DNA from: a virus
Virus record (IMG/VR): IMGVR_UViG_3300021138_000117
Coordinates: 1-31,085 of that record
DNA length: 31,085 bases
Reading direction: 5' to 3' (one strand)
Positions 13,757-20,263 of this stretch are shown piece after piece (positions within the stretch are counted from its first letter, which is position 1; every line of letters starts with the position of its first letter). The position numbers and the translations under genes were made by a program. The notes below the pieces were generated by a model. The model was not told the DNA's origin, did no database searches, and saw only the letters and a list, made by a program, of their open reading frames with translations.

Positions 13757-14209
13757 ATGACTGAAAGCAAGCCTATTCCCACAATCGAGGGAAGTAGCGG
13801 AACGCCCAATGCTGATGAATTAGCTTGGGCCTTTCCTGAAGTAAGCCCAGGGCAACGCCCCTTTGGCGGTCGAGTGATTGTCCAACTTCGACGAATCAAA
13901 AAGAAGTCTGGAATGATCATCATTGTTGATGAAACCAAAGAAAACGAGAAGTGGAACAACATGATCGGTAAGGTCGTGGCCATTGGCCCACTCGCGTTCA
14001 AGAACCGAGACACCATGCAACCGTGGGCTGAAGGCTCATGGGCTGAAATTGGTGACTATGTAAGGGTTCCGAGGTGGGGTGGAGACCGTTGGGAGCGCAA
14101 AGTTCCCACTGAAGACGGTGAAGATCCCGTTTTATTCATGACAATCAATGATCACGAATTGATTTCGGCCGTCACTGACGATCCGTTATCGTTTAAAGCT
14201 TACGTTTAG
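13757..14209 (+). CDS. GroES-like co-chaperonin (Cpn10)
   Basis: Phage co-chaperonins replace GroES on the host GroEL so that the capsid protein can fold (T4 gp31 is the classic case). Residues 35-142 show the GroES barrel: PFGGRVIVQLRRIKKKSGMI, then GKVVAIGP (71-78), IGDYVRVPRWGGD (98-110) and LFMTINDHELISAV (126-139), which match the GroES signatures 'R-V-V', 'GKV-AVG-G', 'VGD-V---K-GG' and 'i-ddeila'. The segment 49-63 (KKSGMIIIVDETKEN) takes the place of the GroEL-binding mobile loop; its III triplet stands where GroES has IVL. The N-terminal 30 residues are extra. The gene has a leader hairpin and sits directly before scaffold and capsid genes. Confidence 0.7.
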   Translation: MTESKPIPTIEGSSGTPNADELAWAFPEVSPGQRPFGGRVIVQLRRIKKKSGMIIIVDETKENEKWNNMIGKVVAIGPLAFKNRDTMQPWAEGSWAEIGDYVRVPRWGGDRWERKVPTEDGEDPVLFMTINDHELISAVTDDPLSFKAYV

Positions 14210-14218
14210 GAGTAAAAA

Positions 14219-15193
14219 ATGGCTGAAGTCAAAGAGAAATTAGAGGTTGAAGAGCAAAATGACGGCTCTGCAACCGTAGAGGTGCCTGAAAAAGACCTTG
14301 TACCTGACACTGTTGAGGAACAAAACGGTTTTGATCGTGCAAAAGAGTCAAATGACTCTAACGACGCTGATGCTGATCATCCAGATGACGATGAAGAGCT
14401 CAGAGCCGCTAAAAGAAACCGTCGTCGGGCTAAAAAAGACTTGGTTCGTAAGACAAACCAAGAAAAAGACGTCCGTCTACAAGCTTTACAGCGTGAAAAC
14501 GAAGAGTTTAAACGTCGTCTAAGCCAATTGGAGCGCAATACCAAGGCAGAACATGTCGTGCGTATTGATAAGAACATAGAGGACGCACAAACGCGCCTTG
14601 AATACGCCAAAATGAAGATTGCCGAAGCCACTCAAAACCAAGATGGCCAAGGTATGGTTGATGCACAGTTACTTTTGCAAAATGCGTCGGACGAAGTTCG
14701 TCAATTGAAGCAAATGCGTAATCAAGCTGACCAAGAATTGAAGCGTCCACAGCAAAATAATGCTCAAGACCCTGCTATTGCACGTCGTGCAAATGAATGG
14801 GTACGCCGTAATAGTTGGTATGACTCAAGCCTTCGTGACCCCGATAGTAAAGTGGCAAAGAAGGTGGATGAGCTGATGGTTGCACAAGGTTGGAACCCTA
14901 CAGATCCCGACTATTGGGACGAGCTTGATAGCCGTTTGCAAAAAGAACTACCTCACCGTTACAATGATCGCAATGACGACGAAAAACGTAATGTCAGACG
15001 ACCGAGGAATGTTGTGGGAAGTGCAGGACGTGAAGCATCAGCATCTTATGGGGGATCTAATCGCTCCCAGTTTGTACTTTCGCCTGAGAGGGTGAAGGCT
15101 ATGAAAGATGCAGGCGCTTGGGAAAATCCTGAACGCAAAGCCAAGATGATTAAACAATTCATGGCATATGACCGTGCCAACCGCAACAACTAA
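14219..15193 (+). CDS. Putative scaffolding protein
   Basis: A 324-residue, very charged, mostly helical protein just upstream of the decoration and capsid genes, the usual place of the internal scaffold. Its acidic N-terminus has EEQNDGSATVEVPE, closely like the portal N-terminus (DEQEDGSAVVDMPE). An Asp-rich disordered stretch (SNDADADHPDDDEELR) leads to a basic helix (AAKRNRRRAKKDLVRK) and a long coiled coil (about 85-180). The C-terminal part has NEWVRRNSWYDSSLRDPDSK and LSPERVKAMKDAGAWENPE, where a basic capsid-binding end would be expected. AGGAG precedes the start. Role inferred from composition and position; homologues are often called scaffold or hypothetical structural. Confidence 0.65.
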   Translation: MAEVKEKLEVEEQNDGSATVEVPEKDLVPDTVEEQNGFDRAKESNDSNDADADHPDDDEELRAAKRNRRRAKKDLVRKTNQEKDVRLQALQRENEEFKRRLSQLERNTKAEHVVRIDKNIEDAQTRLEYAKMKIAEATQNQDGQGMVDAQLLLQNASDEVRQLKQMRNQADQELKRPQQNNAQDPAIARRANEWVRRNSWYDSSLRDPDSKVAKKVDELMVAQGWNPTDPDYWDELDSRLQKELPHRYNDRNDDEKRNVRRPRNVVGSAGREASASYGGSNRSQFVLSPERVKAMKDAGAWENPERKAKMIKQFMAYDRANRNN

Positions 15194-15205
15194 GGGGAAA
15201 ACATT

Positions 15206-15751
15206 ATGGAATCACGTCTCAAAAAATCTTTGAATGCCAATGGCCGCCAAGACCGCTCGAACGGGGAAGCAAGCCATAAGGCACCAGAAGACAAGTTCAT
15301 TTCTGCGCAGGAACGTAAAAAAATGTGGAGCGAGGAGTGGACGCAATCAGCATTGCCAAAGTTACCCGAGATGGAAGGGTGGCATCCTTGCTGGCTTTCG
15401 ACAACCAACAGCTACGATTCAATCGATAAGCGGATTAGACTAGGGTACGTTCCTGTGAAAGCAGATGAGTTACCAGGCTACGAAGACTATCGCGTTAAAT
15501 CAGGTGAGCACGTTGGGTATATATCTTGTAACGAGATGTTGCTGTTTAAGATACCTATGGAAATTTTCCAAGACGTTATGACACACATGCATCACGACAA
15601 ACCTCGTGAAGAAGCAGAAAAGGTAATGATCCAAATGGAAAACCTACAGGGACAACGTGACAGTAACGGACGTCGCTTGATGGAGATTGAAGGCGAGGGT
15701 ATTGGCTCTATTGACAAGCAACCAAGCAAAATTCCCGTATTTTCGGGTTAA
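15206..15751 (+). CDS. Conserved structural-region protein between scaffold and capsid (181 aa)
   Basis: It starts after AAGGGGAAAA. The 181 residues begin with a disordered basic region (ESRLKKSLNANGRQDRSN), then have a conserved-looking core with SALPKLPEMEGWHPCWLSTT (about 49-68), SYDSIDKRIRLGYVPVKADE and GYISCNEMLLFKIPMEIFQD. The 'WH-CWLSTTN-YD-I--R-RLGY-PVK' pattern occurs in the same location in other uncultured phage genomes that I recall, always without a function. The C-terminal helix and acidic tail may contact the scaffold. Possibly a head-assembly factor. Confidence 0.65.
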   Translation: MESRLKKSLNANGRQDRSNGEASHKAPEDKFISAQERKKMWSEEWTQSALPKLPEMEGWHPCWLSTTNSYDSIDKRIRLGYVPVKADELPGYEDYRVKSGEHVGYISCNEMLLFKIPMEIFQDVMTHMHHDKPREEAEKVMIQMENLQGQRDSNGRRLMEIEGEGIGSIDKQPSKIPVFSG

Positions 15752-15769
15752 TCATTTAGGAGAAATCTT

Positions 15770-16360
15770 ATGTCAAGTACATCAGCTCCGTTTGGCTTGC
15801 GTCCTGCGTTCCACCCTTCTGGATTGGATCGCGCACAGGCGCTTGCTAACGGTATCACTTCTGGTTACAGCACCAACATTCTGAAGGGACAACCTGTTGC
15901 CTATTCAGCATCTGCAGGTGTTATTGTTCCTATTACTGCTAACAGCACTCAGGCCACATGGTCTGGCGCATTTGCGGGTGTTGAGTGGACAGATACTACA
16001 GGTCGTCGTCGCGTAAGCAACTACTGGCCTGCTAACACTGCCTACACAACTGGCTCATGCGTTGCTTATTTCTACAACGATCAAAACATTGTTTATGAAA
16101 TTCAAGCAGATGGATCTATGGCTCAAACTACTATTGGTAACGAGTATTTGTTCACTAACGTGACAAATGGTTCTACCACTACTGGTTTGTCACAAGCAAC
16201 TCTTGGCGCTTCTTCAGCCGTTGGTAATGCCCAACCTGGTCAAATGCGCGTTGTTGATTTGGGCCAAGGAGTGGACAATGCGTGGGGCGATGCCTACACA
16301 GTTGTTCGTGTTGTTAACTCAGCTTCTCAGTTCTTCGGTACTGTGAACGCTATTGCATAA
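15770..16360 (+). CDS. Putative capsid decoration protein (196 aa)
   Basis: Directly upstream of the major capsid gene and preceded by TAGGAGAAA. The N-terminus SSTSAPFGLRPAFHPSGLDR (residues 2-21) is the typical start of a family of beta-rich head proteins encoded beside the capsid gene. The rest is Gly/Thr/Ser/Ala-rich with regular short strands (YSTNILKGQPVAYSASAGVI; YNDQNIVYEIQADGSM), as in decoration or stabilisation proteins that sit on the capsid surface. No enzymatic motif. A very abundant virion protein is expected, which fits the strong ribosome site. Confidence 0.65.
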   Translation: MSSTSAPFGLRPAFHPSGLDRAQALANGITSGYSTNILKGQPVAYSASAGVIVPITANSTQATWSGAFAGVEWTDTTGRRRVSNYWPANTAYTTGSCVAYFYNDQNIVYEIQADGSMAQTTIGNEYLFTNVTNGSTTTGLSQATLGASSAVGNAQPGQMRVVDLGQGVDNAWGDAYTVVRVVNSASQFFGTVNAIA

Positions 16361-16370
16361 GGGGTAAATC

Positions 16371-17285
16371 ATGGCCGCACCAATGCGAAGTACGGACTTT
16401 AGATCAATCGTTGAGCCTATTCTTAACGAGTGTTTTGACGGAGTCTATGATCAACGTGCCGACGAGTGGAGCCGTGTGTTCCGCGAAGAAGACGGTATTC
16501 CCCGTAACTACCACGAAGAGCCTGTCCTTTATGGATTTGGCGCCGCTCCCCAGTTGCCTGACGGTACTCCCGTTACATATCAACAGGGCGGTGTGTTGTT
16601 CTTACAGCGTTACCTCTACAAAGTGTATGGCTTGGCCTTTGCACTGACTAAGGTTCTCGTTGAAGACGGCGACCACATCCGTTTGGGCCAAGTGTATGCA
16701 CGTCACCTTGCACAGTCTTTGGTTGAGACCAAAGAGTTGTTGTCAGCTAACGTGTTGAACACTGCGTTCAACTCTTCATACCCTGGCGGTGATGGTGTGT
16801 CTTTGATTAACACTGCACACCCAATCGTCAACGGTACATTCAGCAACCAATTGTCTACAGCCGCTGTGTTGTCTCAAACATCTCTTGAGCAGATGTTGAT
16901 TCAAATCCGCCAAGCAGTGGACAACAACGGCAAACGTATTCGCTTGGTTCCACGTCAACTGATCGTGGCCCCAGGCAATATCTTCCAAGCTGAAGTGTTG
17001 TTGAAATCAGTATTGCGTACTGGTAACGCAAACAACGACATCAACCCAATCAAGTCTATTGGCTTGCTTGACGAAGGTGCCGCTGTGTTGTCACGTTTGA
17101 CTTCTGCCACAGCATGGTGGGTTCAAACCGATGCTCCCGAAGGCTTCAAGCTTTTGATGCGTCGTCGTTTGGAGAAAACTATGGAAGGCGACTTTGAAAC
17201 TGACACAATGCGCTACAAGGCTACTGAGCGTTATGCAGTGGGCTTTACTGACCCACGTTGCGCTTACGGTACCCCAGGCGTTTAA
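16371..17285 (+). CDS. Major capsid protein
   Basis: The 304-residue product fits the HK97-fold capsid group that resembles the Mu gpT major head subunit: an N-terminal helix (FRSIVEPILNECFDGVYDQR), a P-domain stretch (YLYKVYGLAFALTKVLVEDG), LAQSLVETKELLSANVLNTA, and the characteristic LINTAHPIVNGTFSN (about 143-157) that corresponds to the 'LF-T-HP---G---N' signature. The A-domain follows with PRQLIVAPGNIFQAEVLLKS. The C-terminus TERYAVGFTDPRCAYGTPGV is typical too. It lies after the scaffold and decoration genes and is followed by a terminator, as expected for the most strongly expressed gene. Confidence 0.88.
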   Translation: MAAPMRSTDFRSIVEPILNECFDGVYDQRADEWSRVFREEDGIPRNYHEEPVLYGFGAAPQLPDGTPVTYQQGGVLFLQRYLYKVYGLAFALTKVLVEDGDHIRLGQVYARHLAQSLVETKELLSANVLNTAFNSSYPGGDGVSLINTAHPIVNGTFSNQLSTAAVLSQTSLEQMLIQIRQAVDNNGKRIRLVPRQLIVAPGNIFQAEVLLKSVLRTGNANNDINPIKSIGLLDEGAAVLSRLTSATAWWVQTDAPEGFKLLMRRRLEKTMEGDFETDTMRYKATERYAVGFTDPRCAYGTPGV

Positions 17286-17293
17286 TGAGTACA

Positions 17294-17322
17294 GGGTCGG
17301 CTTAAAACACCGACCCTTTTTT
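17294..17322 (+). terminator. Rho-independent terminator after the capsid gene
   Basis: GGGTCGG (17294-17300) pairs with CCGACCC (17310-17316) around a 9-nt loop and is followed by six T. It starts nine bases after the capsid stop and would limit the mRNA ratio between capsid and the downstream tail genes. Confidence 0.9.
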
Positions 17323-17356
17323 AAAATTTATTGTCAAACTTTTCAAGGAGCAGACA

Positions 17357-18604
17357 ATGCCTTTATTTTCAGATGATATCTTTCTAGGTTCAGGCGCAAC
17401 CTATATGGGTACAGGTAATCAGGCCGCAACATCGGTCATTACTGGTACTATTTCTTCAACAACACTGACCGTTCAAACAGTGCAGTCTGGCGACCCTTTG
17501 GTTGTTGGTCAGTACGTTTCAGGATCAGGCGTAACTGCAAACAGTTACATTACAGCATCACTAGGATTGAACTCTAGTGGTTTGAATCAATACACCTTGT
17601 CGCAATCATCTACTGTATCTAGTGCAGTAGTAATGTATGCGTCAGGCAATGCACTATTGGGCGATCCATCACCCATGTCATTGGGTGTTGGCCCATTAGG
17701 TCGCGTTTATGTTTGGGACACAATTCCCCAAGCAAAAGGCGCCGCTAACGTAGCCGCATCACAAACTCCTGCCGCCGCAGGTAATTTGACGTTGACAGCA
17801 GGCACAAATGTAACATCACAAACACGCAGTGACGGCACAACTGTTCTTCAGTTGGACGTACCCCGTGGTTTGCGTATTACTACTGCTACTGCCGCCGCAT
17901 CAACATTGTCAGGCGTAGCAATCACTGGTACTGGTGGTCAAATCTCTTACACATCACAAACTGGTTTAGTTTCAGGCCAATACCTAACTATTTCTGGTAC
18001 TTATGGTGGTACAGGTTCGATTACAGGTTACACAAACCCAACAACTTATATCTTGACAGCAGTTACTGCGACAACAGCAACTTTGACCACCACAGCAGGT
18101 GCGGCAGTTGTGACTACAGCAGGTACACCAACTGGCTTGACATACACATTGGGCGTAGCTCCTCAAGTAGCAACAATCTCTGGATATGATTATTACGGTC
18201 AAGCAATGACACAAGCAATCACAACCAGTTCATCTGTGTCTACTGCAGTAAATACAACCAAAGCTTTCTATCAAGTTTCTTCAATTTCAATTGCAGGAGC
18301 TACTGGAACAGCATTGACTGTTGGTACAACTGATGTTTTGGGTATGCCAGTTCGTGTAATTGACGGTTCTTACATCGTTAATGCAGGCTATAACAATACT
18401 GTTGGCTTTGATAGCCCCACAGCTTTTGTTAAAGCTGACATGACAAACCCTGCTACATCATCTACAGGTGATGTTCGCGGTACATACAATCCTTCAAGCG
18501 CACCAGATGGTACAAAACGCTTGGTGGTCGCAATTGCAGTGCCTGCGATTGGCTCTGGCCCCAACTCAACACGTCAAGGCTCTCTTGGCGTGACTCAAGC
18601 TTAA
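17357..18604 (+). CDS. Modular beta-rich virion protein (415 aa)
   Basis: Starts after CAAGGAG. The protein is Thr/Ser/Gly/Ala-rich throughout with few charges, like head fibres or decoration proteins. Two compact modules can be seen. Residues 28-94 (TGTISSTTLTVQTVQSGDPL onward, with GQYVSGSGV) belong to a small beta domain widespread in phage structural proteins. Residues 190-264 (TGTGGQISYTSQTGLVSGQY, then GTYGGTGSITGYTNPTTYIL) are a second widespread module. Both interrupt a base protein that reads DPSPMSLGVGPLGRVYVWDT and, later, VATISGYDYYGQAMTQAI. It is probably exposed on the particle; the modules may give variable surface contacts. Confidence 0.6.
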   Translation: MPLFSDDIFLGSGATYMGTGNQAATSVITGTISSTTLTVQTVQSGDPLVVGQYVSGSGVTANSYITASLGLNSSGLNQYTLSQSSTVSSAVVMYASGNALLGDPSPMSLGVGPLGRVYVWDTIPQAKGAANVAASQTPAAAGNLTLTAGTNVTSQTRSDGTTVLQLDVPRGLRITTATAAASTLSGVAITGTGGQISYTSQTGLVSGQYLTISGTYGGTGSITGYTNPTTYILTAVTATTATLTTTAGAAVVTTAGTPTGLTYTLGVAPQVATISGYDYYGQAMTQAITTSSSVSTAVNTTKAFYQVSSISIAGATGTALTVGTTDVLGMPVRVIDGSYIVNAGYNNTVGFDSPTAFVKADMTNPATSSTGDVRGTYNPSSAPDGTKRLVVAIAVPAIGSGPNSTRQGSLGVTQA

Positions 18605-18616
18605 TAGGAGGCTGTT

Positions 18617-20215
18617 ATGTCTAGTTTTAAACCAATGGTGAAAATGTACACCGATGAGCCTTCAGTATCACTGAAGCTCAAAAAAGGTGGAAAAGTTAAA
18701 GCCAAGCACCACAAAGAGCACGAAGAGCATGGTCACAAGAACATGCAACATCATGCTATGGGTGGAATGCATCATGCGTTTGAGTCAGAGGCAGGAAAAT
18801 CTCCTAAAAAGCCTTCTATGTCTGAGCGCCGTAAAGCCATGAACCCCAATTTGTACGCTAAAGGCGGCAAAGTGGCTCATAAAGGCATGGGCGGTGCAAT
18901 GATGAAGAATCCTCTTGCTATGGCAACACCTGCAATGGCCGCTAAAAAAGCCGCTATGGGTAACAAAATGGCAGGCATGGGTCAAAAAATGTATGCAAAA
19001 GGCGGTTCTGCTCACAAAGCTGAAATGGCTGAAATGCATAAGATTGAGAAAGAACTCAAGCATCATGAAGGCATGAAAGCTTCTAAAGCACATCACGGCT
19101 TGAAGCATGGCGGTAAAGTTCACCACATCAGCGGTCATCCCGTTGATTCTCTTGAGCATCACAAGCACATGGCTAAACACCATGCCAAAATGCACAAAGA
19201 AGGTGGCTCTGCGCATCACAAGAAGATGCATGAACATCACAAAGCCATGTGCAAAGGCGGTAGCTATGCTTCTGGTGGCGAGATCGACAAAGACATGACC
19301 AAAACGACTGTTGAAGGCAATGCTAAAAAGTTTGTCAACAATATTCATGATGGCGAGCATGCTGATCACACCAGTGGAAAAACTGGTGTTGTGAAGTTGG
19401 GCAACGCAGGTGGCTTCAAACACGGCGGTCACGCCCACAAGAAGTACGCTAAAGGCGGTCGTGCAACTGGTAGTTCTATTCCTAGCGAAACAAACGAGAG
19501 CGAAACTCGTGGTCGCACTGAAATGGGTGGAACTATTGAGGGCAACGAGCACTATTACGAAGATACCGACATGCACAGCGGTCGTCCATTCAGCGGTTCA
19601 AAGACCACTGGTGGCGTCAAGATGGCTAATGCAGGCGGTTTCAAGCGTGGTGGTAAAGCTCATCACATGCACCACAAAGCTGATGGCGGTGCTATTGATA
19701 AGTATGAGACTCGCAATTCTGTTGAAGGCGGAAATTGGGAAAATCGTCCTGCTGATACAACTCCTAAAGGCAAAACAGGCACCAAAACTGGTGAAGTAAA
19801 GCTTGCCAATGCGGGTGGTTTCAAGCGTGGAGGACATGCCACAAAAAAAGCCTACGCCACGGGGGGTAATGTAAATGCAATGGGTAAGCCAGTGGCTATG
19901 CCCAAGCATTTCGTGAGCCAACCCGTGGCAAATAGCTTGCAATCTGGCACCTTCAAAAGAGGTGGCAAGGTAAGGTTTGCAGATGGCGGTACAGAAGACC
20001 TTTCCAAAGGTGCATATGACGCTCATTATGCAGACGAGAAGAAAGAGAACGAAGCAATGCGCAATGCAGTTTTAGGTGCCCCAAAGCGCGCCTATGATGC
20101 TGTTAAGAGCATGTTTTCTTCTTCCAAGCCTCCAGAGGGTAGCGTAACAAAAACTGAAAAATCAGTTACTGTTGCGCCACCCAAAAAGCGTGGTGGCTCA
20201 TTGAGAAGTAGGTAA
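18617..20215 (+). CDS. His/Lys/Gly-rich repeat protein with many KGG/RGG motifs (532 aa)
   Basis: Preceded by the strong AATAGGAGG. The composition is extreme: His, Lys, Gly, Met and Ala dominate. KGG, HGG or RGG motifs followed by Lys, Ser or His appear all along (LYAKGGKVAH, MYAKGGSAHK, KRGGKAHHMHH). Three imperfect long repeats end with the same block, KTGVVKLGNAGGFKHGG and its relatives, with the NAGGF segment at residues 263, 338 and 398, spaced 75 and 60 residues apart. Residues 25-55 hold a dense His cluster (KHHKEHEEHGHK, MQHHAMGGMHH). No enzyme fold is visible. Possible roles are DNA binding inside the head, metal binding or an ejected basic protein. The C-terminal 80 residues are less repetitive (KRAYDAVKSMFSSSKPPEGS). 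I know of no characterised homologue. Confidence 0.75.
   Translation: MSSFKPMVKMYTDEPSVSLKLKKGGKVKAKHHKEHEEHGHKNMQHHAMGGMHHAFESEAGKSPKKPSMSERRKAMNPNLYAKGGKVAHKGMGGAMMKNPLAMATPAMAAKKAAMGNKMAGMGQKMYAKGGSAHKAEMAEMHKIEKELKHHEGMKASKAHHGLKHGGKVHHISGHPVDSLEHHKHMAKHHAKMHKEGGSAHHKKMHEHHKAMCKGGSYASGGEIDKDMTKTTVEGNAKKFVNNIHDGEHADHTSGKTGVVKLGNAGGFKHGGHAHKKYAKGGRATGSSIPSETNESETRGRTEMGGTIEGNEHYYEDTDMHSGRPFSGSKTTGGVKMANAGGFKRGGKAHHMHHKADGGAIDKYETRNSVEGGNWENRPADTTPKGKTGTKTGEVKLANAGGFKRGGHATKKAYATGGNVNAMGKPVAMPKHFVSQPVANSLQSGTFKRGGKVRFADGGTEDLSKGAYDAHYADEKKENEAMRNAVLGAPKRAYDAVKSMFSSSKPPEGSVTKTEKSVTVAPPKKRGGSLRSR
19403..19840 (+). repeat. Three coding repeats with the NAGGFK block
   Basis: DNA encoding NAGGFK(H/R)GG occurs at 19403, 19628 and 19808. 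The copies differ mostly at third positions while the protein is kept, so the repeats are old and under selection. Confidence 0.7.
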
Positions 20216-20221
20216 TTAAGT

Positions 20222-20250
20222 TGGGTGGGGCGTATGCTCCACCCACTTTT
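20222..20250 (+). terminator. Probable terminator after the His-rich gene
   Basis: TGGGTGGGGC (20222-20231) pairs with GCTCCACCCA (20236-20245) around GTAT, a 10-bp stem with one G-T pair, then C and four T. The T-run is short, so termination may be partial. Confidence 0.65.
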
Positions 20251-20263
20251 AAAAGGAAAAAAA

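Noticed and set aside
18785-19576. 263-codon open frame on the minus strand
   Set aside because: It lies fully opposite the His/Lys-rich gene; the strange composition of that gene removes antisense stop codons. It has no ribosome site and no recognisable domain.
20225-20263. Upstream extension of the 877-residue protein
   Set aside because: The extension runs through the terminator hairpin and has no ribosome site; ATG 20264 follows AAAAGGAAAA.
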